DNA from: G963662905 sp963676725
Lineage (GTDB): Bacteria; Bacteroidota; Bacteroidia; Bacteroidales; WRLA01
Length of the DNA: 64,000 nt
Direction: 5' to 3'
Assembly: GCA_963676725.1 (NCBI GenBank)
Contig: OY781463.1
Span: 2,914,001 to 2,978,000, forward strand
Shown here: one piece after another, positions 9,035-17,913 of the stretch
How positions within the stretch are numbered: the stretch's first letter is position 1
Layout of the letters: each line of letters begins with the position of its first letter
Program-made: the position numbers and the translations under genes
Notes under the pieces: generated by a model
Database searches by the model: none
What the model was told of the DNA's origin: nothing
Seen by the model: only the letters and a program-made list of their open reading frames with translations

Positions 9035-10102
9035 TTAGTACTTGTTCTTTTTCTTATCTTTTTTAAAGTTCCTAAGCATTTTTCCAAAATCTTTGTCTTT
9101 CCTACGCTTTTCAGCAACAGTCGATTCAAAATGCTCTTTTTCCCGTTCCATCTTTAGATAGTTTTCATAAGAACTTTCGTCAATTTCTTCACTGTCAACA
9201 CCAGCTAAAACTGCACAACCAATTTCTGTTGTATGTGAACAATCTTTAAATTTGCAATGTTTGGATAGTTCTGCGATTCTTTCAAATGTTATTTCTAAAC
9301 CATCTGCTGAGTCAACAATCCCAACTTCTCTCATTCCGGGATTATCAATTAGAATTCCGCCATTTTCAAGAACCAATAATTCTCTATGGCTTGTAACATG
9401 ACGTCCCTTATTTGTACTTGCACTTATTGTGTTTGTTTTCATCATTTGTTTCCCTGAAAGATTATTTAAAAGGGTTGATTTTCCTACGCCTGATGAACCT
9501 AATAAACAGTAGGTTGTGCCTTTTTTTATACTCTCTTTCAGCTTTTTAACCCCCTTGTGGGACTCATTGCTTATAGCAATTATTGGTGTCTGCTTTATTC
9601 TTTCTTGAACTGTAGTAATTAACTTTGTTAATTCGGTATCATTTATCAAGTCAATTTTATTGAGAATGATAATTGGTTTTACCTTAGATGTATTGCAGAT
9701 TATCAGGTATCTTTCCAATCTGTTCATGTTAAAATCTCTGTCAACAGCTTGTACAATAAAAGCGTAATCAATATTTGTTGCTATGATTTGTTTCTCTCCT
9801 TGATTACCGACTGCTTGCCTTTCAATGATTGTTTTTCTTGGAAAGACCGAATGAATAAGCACTTTATTTTCATCATATTCAGAAAATGCAACCCAATCTC
9901 CAACAGCTGGAAAATCTGACCTTTTATGAGCCGAGAATCTTAAATTTCCAATAATCTCTGCATCATATTCTTTATCAGCAGTTTTCACAAGGTATCTTTC
10001 CTTGTGTTCTGCACTAACTCTTCCTATTTCAAAGCAATCCAGTTTTTTTTCAATCCTAAAAGTCTCTAAATTATCATTATATCCTAAATCTTCTAATGTC
10101 AT
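9035..10102 (-). CDS. rsgA: Ribosome small-subunit-dependent GTPase RsgA (YjeQ family)
   Basis: 355 residues with the circularly permuted GTPase order: OB-fold (about 20-95), G4 (LNKIDLI), G1/P-loop (GSSGVGKSTLLN), switch I TNKGRHVTSHREL, G3 (DNPGM), then a zinc site C-x4-C-x-H-x5-C (CKFKDCSHTTEIGC). RsgA releases RbfA and checks 30S maturation. A Lys-rich tail (RRKDKDFGKMLRNFKKDKKK) ends the protein. It lies in a region of accessory genes rather than a ribosome-related operon, so it may be a second, laterally acquired copy; the rest of the genome is needed to tell. Confidence 0.9.
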   Translation of the reverse strand: MTLEDLGYNDNLETFRIEKKLDCFEIGRVSAEHKERYLVKTADKEYDAEIIGNLRFSAHKRSDFPAVGDWVAFSEYDENKVLIHSVFPRKTIIERQAVGNQGEKQIIATNIDYAFIVQAVDRDFNMNRLERYLIICNTSKVKPIIILNKIDLINDTELTKLITTVQERIKQTPIIAISNESHKGVKKLKESIKKGTTYCLLGSSGVGKSTLLNNLSGKQMMKTNTISASTNKGRHVTSHRELLVLENGGILIDNPGMREVGIVDSADGLEITFERIAELSKHCKFKDCSHTTEIGCAVLAGVDSEEIDESSYENYLKMEREKEHFESTVAEKRRKDKDFGKMLRNFKKDKKKNKY

Positions 10103-10302
10103 TTTCGTATAATTTAATTATTACATTACTAGTCATTAAGTGAAGGTTTCTTCATTTATGTGTTATTTCAAATGCACTGCAACTGTCTATATACGAAATA
10201 TGGTGCAATTTTCAGTCACTGTCTTATCAGCATACACTACTGATTATTAATTATTTATGACTTTGAATATAATACAATCAGCACTCTATTTTATACGTTT
10301 TA

Positions 10303-10728
10303 TTAGTGGCTGGCAATAATCGATTTAATATATGATTCAGGTGTCAATATACCAATCTCACTTTTGCTGAAACCTTTAAGGTTACGTGTTAATTTTAGAT
10401 CTATTTCACCATGTTTCATCGCTGCAAAATTCTGCAAACTACCCTCAAAATCTTTAAATCCTGAATTTAGTGCATTACTCACAACTTCTTTATCCATCAA
10501 TAAGACATCGGTAATCATTAACAACTGCTTTAGATTATCTATCACTTTATCATGCCGAGCGGTTCGCCTTAAGATATAATAAACATTACTGTATATCACA
10601 GGAGTAATAAATCCTATTATTTTTTTTGTTTCGCATAATCCTATAACTTGCGCAGAATATTCAACATATGGTTGTTTATCAAAAAAGAAATCAAGGATGA
10701 CATCTGTGTCAATTAAAACTTTATCCAT
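10303..10728 (-). CDS. PIN-domain toxin (VapC-like)
   Basis: 141 residues starting at the ATG at 10728 (MDKVLIDTDVILDFFFDKQP); a longer frame to 10836 would overlap the antitoxin and add non-homologous residues. PIN features are present: the first acidic residues in LIDTDVILD, a central KDFEGSLQNFAAMKHGEIDL block, and LTRNLKGF in place of the usual TRN-x-KDF. The toxin is therefore complete in appearance and predicted to be a Mg-dependent RNase. It starts 1 nt after the antitoxin stop, so the pair is translationally linked. Confidence 0.85.
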   Translation of the reverse strand: MDKVLIDTDVILDFFFDKQPYVEYSAQVIGLCETKKIIGFITPVIYSNVYYILRRTARHDKVIDNLKQLLMITDVLLMDKEVVSNALNSGFKDFEGSLQNFAAMKHGEIDLKLTRNLKGFSKSEIGILTPESYIKSIIASH

Positions 10729-10729
10729 A

Positions 10730-10971
10730 CTATAAGTATTTTTCTGATAATCCTTTTGACAACTCCTTCTTATAATCAAAATCCTGAGGAGCCTTAAAAG
10801 AACCTCTAAGGGAAGAAGTAATTGGTGTCGAGTCAATCACTTTAGTATTTTCCTCCTTGATAATAACTTTGAGATAATTTTCAACTATATCAGAAAGGCT
10901 TCTCCCTTTGCCTTTTGCATATCTCTTTGCTTTGTCTATCAATGACTGGTTAATGTCAATTTAGTATTCAT
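10730..10971 (-). pseudogene. DUF6364/ribbon-helix-helix antitoxin with an N-terminal frameshift
   Basis: The ATG at 10971 begins MNTKLTLT, the usual DNA-binding beta-strand of this antitoxin family, but runs to a stop after ten codons. The rest of the protein (QSLIDKAKRYAKGKGRSLSD, then IVENYLKVI) continues in another frame through to TAG at 10732. A missing base, or a 7-nt loss around the ATTAAC stretch at about 10950, would restore MNTKLT(LT)INQSLIDKAK. As written, translation could only begin at the TTG at 10942 and would lack the strand that contacts DNA. This is either a genuine inactivating change or a sequencing error. Confidence 0.7.
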
Positions 10972-10991
10972 AACACGTCACTTTAATAATC

Positions 10992-11035
10992 AATCTATAC
11001 GTACAAAGTTAAATAATTTAATCTAGCCGTACAAA
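10992..11035 (-). promoter_or_regulatory. PIN toxin-antitoxin promoter with tandem operator-like repeats
   Basis: On the minus strand TTTG (11035-11032), 20 nt, TAACTTTG (11011-11004) is a textbook Bacteroidota promoter. Two direct repeats, AATCTATACGTACAAA (10992-11007) and AATCTAGCCGTACAAA (11020-11035), differ at 2 of 16 positions and are spaced 28 bp start to start; one covers the -33 element and the other overlaps the -7 element. This is the expected layout of RHH-antitoxin operators. Confidence 0.75.
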
Positions 11036-11469
11036 TAAATATCGCACAACACGCATCTTTCTTGCACCCTGCTTGCCGTTAACTACTATAGTTAAGAATC
11101 CTCCATTACCAACACACCCGCTTTGTGGGAAGACAGCATATTTATAACACAATTCGATCAGCGAAATGACTTATTGGTCTTTGAGGTTTCATTTAGTTCA
11201 TGTCTTTCCTATTATAAATATTCTAATCTGAATCACAAGGATTTTTTAGTCGTCCAAGCTGAATGATTCATGCAATTCCATTGGATGATTATTATGTTCA
11301 ATCGATGAGTTAAATGAAGCCGTAATTGATGGATTAAGCTGTCTTAAATATTAATCTGAAAGTCCGAATCGAATACACATCAGCACAGAAAAGTAAGGGA
11401 GGCATATAAAACCGAGAATACTTTTATTTTTTCTAAAAGAATTGTACTTTTGAGCAAAGCGTTTTATTT
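11036..11469. other. Gene-free interval with a promoter at its end
   Basis: No gene seen. It contains a short inverted repeat TTAACTA-CTA-TAGTTAA (11079-11095) of unknown meaning. At its right end TACTTTTG (11445-11452) is a perfect TAnnTTTG element placed 17 nt before the flavodoxin-like gene. Confidence 0.5.
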
Positions 11470-11940
11470 ATGCATATCATCTGCTATTATAGTTTAACAG
11501 GTAATACGAGTTTTCTATCAGAAAAACTCTCGGAACTTCTCCCATTTCCTCTTTTTCGCATCATTGACCTCAAGCAACGACATGGCTTTTTAGGCATAAT
11601 CAAAAATGAATGGGATGCGATATTCCGCAAAACAACAGCAATACAATTCGACGAAATCAATTTCAACCTCATCAGCGAAATTTTTATTATTACGCCCGTT
11701 TGGTCGAACCGTTTAAGCCCTGCAATAAGGTCATTTATGGAATTCATCCCAAAAGATACGCAGATCTCTTTTTTATGCACTTCAACCAACAATCGAGGAA
11801 ATGGATGTTTTCGTGAACTACAAAGAAGTCATCCCAACAGTCGGTTTATCGCATCATTCAGAAGAAAAGACCTGAACAAAACAGATATTAGTGAGCAGCT
11901 TCAAAGCATAATCGATAAACATAACCTCAAAATTCCATAA
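11470..11940 (+). CDS. Flavodoxin-like protein
   Basis: 156 residues. The N-terminus MHIICYYSLTGNTSFLSEKL carries the flavodoxin strand 1 and the FMN phosphate loop (S-L-T-G-N-T), and FIITPVWSNRLSPAIRSFM matches the second flavin-contact region of flavodoxin-like quinone reductases or flavodoxins. It is probably a soluble electron carrier or FMN reductase; partners cannot be inferred. It ends 3 nt before the acetyltransferase gene and is probably in one operon with it. Confidence 0.7.
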   Translation: MHIICYYSLTGNTSFLSEKLSELLPFPLFRIIDLKQRHGFLGIIKNEWDAIFRKTTAIQFDEINFNLISEIFIITPVWSNRLSPAIRSFMEFIPKDTQISFLCTSTNNRGNGCFRELQRSHPNSRFIASFRRKDLNKTDISEQLQSIIDKHNLKIP

Positions 11941-11943
11941 ATT

Positions 11944-12477
11944 ATGTATGTGCATTCAGAAAACCTCAAGCTTTTTGCAACCAATGAAAATGATGAGGAA
12001 TTAAAACGTTTAATTACTGATTATTCGGATATTAGCCCATTAAGCGAAGTGCGATTATATCCGGAAGAAATGCCAAATAAACAAATTTTTCGCATTGAAG
12101 AAGAAAATATGCTTATTGGCGAAATCAGCCTCAGAACAATCAAATGGTACAATAGAAAAGCACAAGTGAGTATTTTTATTGCCCAATCTTTTCAAGGGCA
12201 AGGGTATGGCAAAAAAGCATTGCATACCTTGATTCAATACGCTTTTAACACCATCAACCTGGAACGCTTAGAAGCTGAAATTGTAGCCTTTAACCCACAT
12301 TCAGAAAAACTTTTCATTAGCTGTGGCTTTCAAAAAGAAGGCTGTTTGCGCAAAGCAAAATATTTTGATGGCAGCTATTACGACATCCTGTGTTATGGTT
12401 TATTGCGCGAAGAATATAAGCCGCCGGAAAAAGCTGCACATCCGCATTTTACGCCTTCCGGGGAAACAATTAGATGA
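11944..12477 (+). CDS. GNAT-family N-acetyltransferase
   Basis: 177 residues with the acetyl-CoA motif A as FIAQSFQGQGYGKKALHTLI (Q-G-x-G-x-G/A) and the motif B region VAFNPHSEKLFISCGFQKEG. The pattern (N-x-x-S, GF-x-x-EG, a C-terminal YYDILCYGL strand) is that of RimJ/RimL-like acetyltransferases that modify protein N-termini or small molecules. It begins 3 nt after the flavodoxin-like gene. The acceptor is unknown. Confidence 0.85.
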   Translation: MYVHSENLKLFATNENDEELKRLITDYSDISPLSEVRLYPEEMPNKQIFRIEEENMLIGEISLRTIKWYNRKAQVSIFIAQSFQGQGYGKKALHTLIQYAFNTINLERLEAEIVAFNPHSEKLFISCGFQKEGCLRKAKYFDGSYYDILCYGLLREEYKPPEKAAHPHFTPSGETIR

Positions 12478-12510
12478 TTGGGCAAGCGATGCAAATTTTG
12501 GAATGAAGTA

Positions 12511-12568
12511 GATTCGACACAAGAATAATCTCGGAGCTTTGAGAGTCATTATGGACAGAAACTATTTA
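12511..12568 (-). repeat. Copy C of the TAAATAGTTTCTGTCCATAA dispersed repeat
   Basis: Reading on the minus strand from 12568: TAAATAGTTTCTGTCCATAA, followed by TGACTCTC ... GAGATTATTCTTGTGTCGAA. The first TAG (12564-12562) is the stop codon of the C39-like peptidase gene. It matches copies at 27983, 56156 and 56305. Confidence 0.65.
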
Positions 12569-14277
12569 TTGCTTTTTAGAATCATAACAACCTGAATCGT
12601 TGCAAAATCACGCACAACTTGCACATAATAAATACCCTGTGGGAAAGAACTAATATCGGCTTTTAGCAAACCTTCCGAAGGGTTTTGGGAAATGGTTTGC
12701 ACTTTTTTTCCATTATTATCTAAAAGAGAAACACATATTTGTGCATTTGGATCAATAGTATAATCCTTTAGATCAATATATATAATACCATTGGCCGGAT
12801 TGGGATAAACTTCAATATCAGGATGAGTTATATTCTCAGGAATGGAAGTAAGATCCATAAAATTAGCGAGCAGAGACCTGTTTTCCTCAACCAGAAAACT
12901 GTATTGGGGGTTTTCATTTACCACTATATCATCATCAGTCCAGTTGACAAAGCAAAAGCCAACATCCGGCACAGCCGTGAGGTAGGCAGAATCGCCATAG
13001 AAATAGATCCCGCTTCCAAAAACTTCTCCTCCATTTTCAGGCATGGATGCCGTGAGGATATTATAGGTTTTTCGTTCAAAATTGGCTACCAGCCTCCGAT
13101 TATTATCAGCAAAAAGTTTTAGAGGATTTTCTGTTGAAAGCACAATGCCACCTTCTGACCAATTGGTGAATTCAAAGCCTACCTCCGGGCTGGCTGTTAG
13201 ATAGGCAGTATCCCCATATTTATAAAGTGTATCGCTATAAACGCTTCCACTGGCAACCGGATTTGCAACGGCTGTGATTCTATAGGTTTCCGGTTCAAAA
13301 ATTGCAGTAAGAGTGCGGTTGTTGCCTGCCATAAAGCTGTATGTTGCATTTGTCGAGACTTGATTTCCAGCTTCAGTCCAGTTAACGAATTGAAAATGAG
13401 GGTTTGGTATTGCCGTAATGCTTGCTGTTTGTCCGTGCAAATAGTATGTTTCCCCATGTATGGAGCCCGCATTGGGAGGAAAAGGGGTTCCTGCGATCCG
13501 AAAATATATCTTTTGAGTATTCATGCAGAAAACACCCCAATCTGTCCCCAAGGATGTTATTCGCCATAGATACCAATGAATCTGATTGTCCCAGGTATCA
13601 TAAACTGCATAGCTCTGATCACTAGCATCATAACCAATGCCGGTAACAAAATGATCTGAAGCACCATTCCCATCAGAATCAACCAATAATACAACGGGAC
13701 GATTATTGTTTATTTCATTCATATACCTAGACCAAGCTAATGACGTAAAATAATAATTTTCTGCCTCAACTTTATAGTGGTGGTTTTGCTGATAAATATA
13801 ATCGATAAATGCCTGAGCTATTTCACTACTCCAACTCGCACCATAGGGATTACTCCTACTGCTCCATGAAGTCTTTATATAATCCGCAAGACAGTTTGAT
13901 TCGTGCGCCCCTCCCAATTCTGATTTGTCCGTAAAAATATCCGGAAAATAATCCAAAGGCATTGCATAATCAGAAAAATGCTCACTATTGGCAATTGCCC
14001 TATTCACACTTGCAGTCTGCACCGATGCATCACCACTAATCAGATCATCAAAACCTATAATATCATAATAACCAACGACCATCCCGAGTGCCGCCGGAGC
14101 GCAACCATGATGCCAAAAGTAAGAAGGGACATTAGGAATCACAATTTGACTTTTGCTTTGCTCTTTTATAATCCCTAAACTGATATTTTTTGGCCTCATT
14201 TTACAGCTTATACTCTGCTGACAATAGAGCATAATCGGAATGATAATACATACTAATAATAAGTTAATTTTTTTCAT
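12562..14277 (-). CDS. T9SS-exported C39-like cysteine peptidase with InlB-type repeats
   Basis: 571 residues from the ATG at 14277, which gives a clean signal peptide (MKKINLLLVCIIIPIMLYC). Domains: a peptidase C39-like fold at about 45-255, with the nucleophile in HHGCAPAALGMVVGYYD (Cys59), the His in ASDHFVTGIGYD and an Asp in YDTWDN; three divergent InlB B-type repeats at about 265-480 (each with Y-G-[DQ]-x-A-x-[IL]-T-A and F-x-N-W-[TS] signatures); a T9SS type A sorting domain at about 495-571 (YPNPANGIIYIDL ... LKADISSFPQGIYYVQVV). It is probably a surface or released protease or bacteriocin-processing-like enzyme. Its TAG stop is also the first codon-sized unit of a dispersed repeat. 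Confidence 0.85.
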   Translation of the reverse strand: MKKINLLLVCIIIPIMLYCQQSISCKMRPKNISLGIIKEQSKSQIVIPNVPSYFWHHGCAPAALGMVVGYYDIIGFDDLISGDASVQTASVNRAIANSEHFSDYAMPLDYFPDIFTDKSELGGAHESNCLADYIKTSWSSRSNPYGASWSSEIAQAFIDYIYQQNHHYKVEAENYYFTSLAWSRYMNEINNNRPVVLLVDSDGNGASDHFVTGIGYDASDQSYAVYDTWDNQIHWYLWRITSLGTDWGVFCMNTQKIYFRIAGTPFPPNAGSIHGETYYLHGQTASITAIPNPHFQFVNWTEAGNQVSTNATYSFMAGNNRTLTAIFEPETYRITAVANPVASGSVYSDTLYKYGDTAYLTASPEVGFEFTNWSEGGIVLSTENPLKLFADNNRRLVANFERKTYNILTASMPENGGEVFGSGIYFYGDSAYLTAVPDVGFCFVNWTDDDIVVNENPQYSFLVEENRSLLANFMDLTSIPENITHPDIEVYPNPANGIIYIDLKDYTIDPNAQICVSLLDNNGKKVQTISQNPSEGLLKADISSFPQGIYYVQVVRDFATIQVVMILKSNK

Positions 14278-14801
14278 TCTATTTGGGGTTATTTTGGTGT
14301 TTTTTATTCCTTTGGTTCGTATTGCTAGAACGAATTTCATAGTATCCGTTTAGCTCATGTATTTGAGTCCGGTTAAGGCAAGTGGGAAACAATAAAGGAG
14401 TTTTTGTAGTGTATAAATCTGCTAAAAAAATAAAGCTGATCCTTTAATAGTTCTGATCTGATTTTTAAAATCATGCTTTTAGATCGAATAGTATTGTCCC
14501 TCACTTCCCGGATAACAATATATTTTCTTTTTTGATAGACTGTTTTTGATGCTGTAGGTTGCCTTTAGGAAGAGAATAATCCTATTAAAATCAGCAGATA
14601 ATAAATTTTATTTTTCATGATAAATTTGTCTGCACATTGCTCTTATGCTGAAATGACCTTCCAATAAAGCAAGAACTAAGGAATCAGATTTTTTGGTCTC
14701 ATTAAAAAAATTCAAACGATAAATGATGCCTTTGCCCCAGCATTGATGATTTGATTGGCTATTCATAGAATCAAATGCTTATTTTTGCGAAAAATTAAGC
14801 T
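14278..14801. other. Gene-free interval with an orphan signal-peptide-like mini-frame
   Basis: About 520 nt. On the minus strand 14618-14565 encodes MKNKIYYLLILIGLFSS then a stop: a perfect signal-peptide beginning with no protein behind it, probably a decayed exported-protein gene. Nothing else coding is seen. Confidence 0.4.
14755..14787 (+). promoter_or_regulatory. Promoter of the namZ-symporter operon
   Basis: TTG (14755-14757), 22 nt, TATTTTTG (14780-14787) fits the Bacteroidota promoter form. The ATG follows 14 nt later, so the leader is very short. Confidence 0.5.
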
Positions 14802-15998
14802 ATGAACCGCTTTACGGCTCTCTTCTTTTTAACCCTTATTGCTTTAACGAGCTGCGCCCAGATTGAGGAGCACAAAAAATCAGCAAAACCCTCCTGTTAC
14901 GAAACCGAACAGTATTTCCCCTTGCTCAAAAATAAACGAGTTGGACTTATTGCGAATCATACAAGCATGATTGGCACACAGCATATGCTTGATAGTCTGC
15001 TGAACTCCGGAATACAAGTTCAGGCAGTTTTTACACCGGAGCATGGATTTCGGGGCACAGCCGATGCAGGAGAAAAAGTAAATGCTGGCAAAGATCCAAA
15101 AACCGGCATAGATGTACGCAGTTTATATGGAAAAAGCCGTAAGCCTACTCCCGAAATGCTTGTTGATATTGATGTCCTCTTATTTGATATTCAGGATATT
15201 GGTATTCGTTTTTATACTTATATCAGCACCATGCATTTGGTGATGGAAGCGGCAGCTGAACAAGGCATTCCATTAATTATTCTTGATCGTCCCAATCCAA
15301 ATGGCGATTATGTGGATGGCCCTGTGCTGGACACTGCATTTCAATCTTTTGTGGGCATGCATCCGATTCCGGTTGTGCACGGGTTAACAGTTGGCGAATT
15401 GGCGGGAATGATCAATCAGGAAGGTTGGTTAAAAAACCATATTCAGTGCAAACTGAAGGTGGTTCCAATGAAAGATTATACGCACGATATGCATTATATA
15501 CTACCCGTAAAGCCCAGCCCTAATTTACCCAATCAGTTAAGCATCAGGATTTATCCTTCGCTCTGTTTTTTTGAAGCTACTGATTTTAGTGTTGGCCGCG
15601 GCACTACATTTCCCTTTCAGGTTGTAGGCTATCCCAATTCGGATTTTGGTCCGTTTCAGTTCACACCAAAAAGCATTGCCGGCATGTCGAAGCATCCCAA
15701 GCATGAAAACATTCTTTGCTCCGGGCTCGATTTTCGCGATGCAAATACAGACACGATTCGCTTCAGTCTTCAAGAGTTGATAAATGCCTACTCTTGGTTT
15801 AAAAAACAATATCCCGAAAAAGAATTTTTCAGCCGCGAAGGCTGGTTTCATCTCCTATCAGGAAATGACAAACTCGCCGACCAAATCAGGTCAGGTTTGA
15901 GCGAAGAAGAAATAAGAAACAGTTGGCAGCCAGAACTAGAACGCTATAAAACACTTCGCAAGAAGTATTTACTCTATCCGGAAAATCAAAGCCTATGA
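14802..15998 (+). CDS. namZ: Exo-beta-N-acetylmuramidase NamZ-type lipoprotein (DUF1343)
   Basis: 398 residues with a lipoprotein signal (MNRFTALFFLTLIALTSC, lipobox Cys18). The body matches the DUF1343/NamZ family: KRVGLIANHTSMIG, VFTPEHGFRGTADAGEKV, DVLLFDIQDIGIRFYTYIST, LIILDRPNPNGDYVDGPVLD, VVHGLTVGELAGMIN. Characterised NamZ releases MurNAc from the non-reducing ends of peptidoglycan fragments. As a lipoprotein it would act in the periplasm or at the cell surface. Its stop overlaps the symporter start (ATGA), so the two are translationally coupled, which suggests hydrolysis and import of the same sugar. Confidence 0.88.
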   Translation: MNRFTALFFLTLIALTSCAQIEEHKKSAKPSCYETEQYFPLLKNKRVGLIANHTSMIGTQHMLDSLLNSGIQVQAVFTPEHGFRGTADAGEKVNAGKDPKTGIDVRSLYGKSRKPTPEMLVDIDVLLFDIQDIGIRFYTYISTMHLVMEAAAEQGIPLIILDRPNPNGDYVDGPVLDTAFQSFVGMHPIPVVHGLTVGELAGMINQEGWLKNHIQCKLKVVPMKDYTHDMHYILPVKPSPNLPNQLSIRIYPSLCFFEATDFSVGRGTTFPFQVVGYPNSDFGPFQFTPKSIAGMSKHPKHENILCSGLDFRDANTDTIRFSLQELINAYSWFKKQYPEKEFFSREGWFHLLSGNDKLADQIRSGLSEEEIRNSWQPELERYKTLRKKYLLYPENQSL

Positions 15999-17503
15999 CC
16001 CCATTACTCGTTTTCAGCATTATTGCAGCTTATTTTGCAGTTTTACTGCTGATATCAAAATTCACATCAAAAAACACGACCAACAAAACGTTCTTCACGG
16101 GCAACAGGCAATCGCCATGGGTTGTAGTAGCTTTTGGCATGATAGGCGCATCGCTCTCCGGGGTTACTTTTATCAGCATCCCGGGCGAAGTTGGGAATAG
16201 CGGCTTCAGCTATTTTCAATTAGTTTTGGGCTATCTGGTTGGTTATGCAGTTATTGCCGGGATTTTATTACCCCTCTATTATAAAAATAATCTGGTTTCC
16301 ATTTATTCGTGGCTGGGGCAACGTTTTGGCCGTTCCTCCTATAAAACCGGAGCTTCTTTCTTTCTAATTAGTCAAATGATTGGCGCATCATTCAGATTGT
16401 TTCTTGTTGCTAGTGTTTTACAAATTGCCTTTTTTGATGCCTTTGGTATTCCCTTCGAAATCTCAGTACTGGTAACTATTGGGCTGATTTATTTATACAC
16501 CTATAAAGCCGGCATCAAAACCATCGTTTGGACAGATACACTGCAAACCCTTTTCATGTTGCTGGCAGTAGTGAGCAGCATATGGATCATCAAGCAAGAC
16601 CTGAATATGGGCACAGGGGAGATAATCGACAGCATTCGGCAAAGTGATTTCTCAGATACATTTACATGGGACTGGCGCAGCAAACATCATTTTTTCAAAC
16701 AATTTTTTGCGGGAGCATTTATTGCAATAGTGATGACAGGGCTTGATCAAAATATGATGCAAAAAAACCTGACCTGTCGCAGCCTGAAAGAATCACAAAA
16801 AAACATGATCAGTATGAGCATCACACTAGTTCCCGTAAATTTATTATTTTTATCCTTAGGTGCACTCCTATACATTTATATTCAGCAGTTTCATATCTCA
16901 TTTGCTTCTGAGGATGGTTTTTTATTTAATGAGACTACAGGAATTTTCACAAATACCGATAAGCTTTTTCCTGTATTGGCAATAAAACATTTTAGTGTAT
17001 TTGCCGGCATCGTCTTTTTATTGGGAATTATTGCCGCAGCTTTTTCCAGTGCAGACTCTGCCCTTGCAGCGCTTACCACCTCTTTTTGCATTGATATTTT
17101 AGGCATTGACAATAAAAACGAAAAGAGGCAAAAACGCATCAGGCTCATCACACATCTTGGAATGTCTTTTATTATGTTTTTGGTGATTATCACTTTCAAA
17201 CTCATCAATAATGATAGTGTGATCAACGAGGTATTTCGCATAGCAGGTTATACTTATGGCCCATTGCTCGGACTATATACTTTTGGATTATTTACAAAAT
17301 GGCAGATCCGTGACCCATATGTACCCATTGTTGCTATTGCTTCACCAATAATTAGTTATATTATCAGCTCCCATTCGGAAGCATGTTTCAATGGCTATCG
17401 TTTTGGCTTTGAATTATTGATTATTAATGGACTGATCAGCTTTATCGGACTCCTTCTCCTATCGAAAAAAGGAAATGGCAAAACACAAAAAAGTCTGGTT
17501 TAA
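15995..17503 (+). CDS. Sodium:solute symporter (SSS family)
   Basis: 502 residues, about 13 membrane segments. SSS hallmarks: the N-terminal helix and FFTGNRQSPWVVVAFGMIGASLSGVTFISIPG (broken TM2 sodium-site region, read as two halves), the TYKAGIKTIVWTDTLQTLFM helix, and AAFSSADSALAALTTSF (the conserved S-S-x-D-S sodium-site motif). It overlaps the namZ stop by 4 nt. The substrate is inferred to be the NamZ product (MurNAc or a muropeptide sugar) from this coupling; the family also carries sialic acid and hexoses. Confidence 0.88.
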   Translation: MTPLLVFSIIAAYFAVLLLISKFTSKNTTNKTFFTGNRQSPWVVVAFGMIGASLSGVTFISIPGEVGNSGFSYFQLVLGYLVGYAVIAGILLPLYYKNNLVSIYSWLGQRFGRSSYKTGASFFLISQMIGASFRLFLVASVLQIAFFDAFGIPFEISVLVTIGLIYLYTYKAGIKTIVWTDTLQTLFMLLAVVSSIWIIKQDLNMGTGEIIDSIRQSDFSDTFTWDWRSKHHFFKQFFAGAFIAIVMTGLDQNMMQKNLTCRSLKESQKNMISMSITLVPVNLLFLSLGALLYIYIQQFHISFASEDGFLFNETTGIFTNTDKLFPVLAIKHFSVFAGIVFLLGIIAAAFSSADSALAALTTSFCIDILGIDNKNEKRQKRIRLITHLGMSFIMFLVIITFKLINNDSVINEVFRIAGYTYGPLLGLYTFGLFTKWQIRDPYVPIVAIASPIISYIISSHSEACFNGYRFGFELLIINGLISFIGLLLLSKKGNGKTQKSLV

Positions 17504-17550
17504 CTGCCAAAAAAATATTAATTTCGCAGAAACCAAATAAAACTGATACT

Positions 17551-17913
17551 ATGAGTGTTGTTCTTGTGATTGAAGATGTAGAGGATAACTATTTCCTAAT
17601 CAGCAAAATCTTAAACAAATTTAATACTGAAGTGCTTTGGGCACAATCAGGCAAAGAAGCCCTCAAATTATTCGATGAGAATAAAGACAAACTATCCTTG
17701 ATACTCTTGGATCTTCGTCTTCCTGATATCAGTGGCCTTGAAATTATTAAAACTATAAGGGCAACAGGCTCTGAAGTGCCGGTAATTGCCCAAACGGCTT
17801 TTGCAATGTCGGGAGACAGGCAGAAAGCGATAGACAGTGGATGCAACGATTACATTAGCAAACCATTGGATATCATTAGTTTTAAGCAAAAACTCAATTT
17901 ATATCTCTCTTAA
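17551..17913 (+). CDS. Single-domain response regulator receiver
   Basis: 120 residues consisting only of a CheY-like receiver: acidic pair in VLVIEDVEDNYF, phospho-acceptor Asp54 in LILLDLRLPD, Thr in AQTAFAMSGD, Lys in YISKPLD. It has no output domain. It is markedly similar to the C-terminal receiver of the large hybrid kinase downstream (shared EDVEDN, SLILLD, AQTA-AM-GD-QKA, YISKP), so it is probably a partner or paralogue in the same phosphorelay. It follows the symporter gene by 47 nt. Confidence 0.9.
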   Translation: MSVVLVIEDVEDNYFLISKILNKFNTEVLWAQSGKEALKLFDENKDKLSLILLDLRLPDISGLEIIKTIRATGSEVPVIAQTAFAMSGDRQKAIDSGCNDYISKPLDIISFKQKLNLYLS

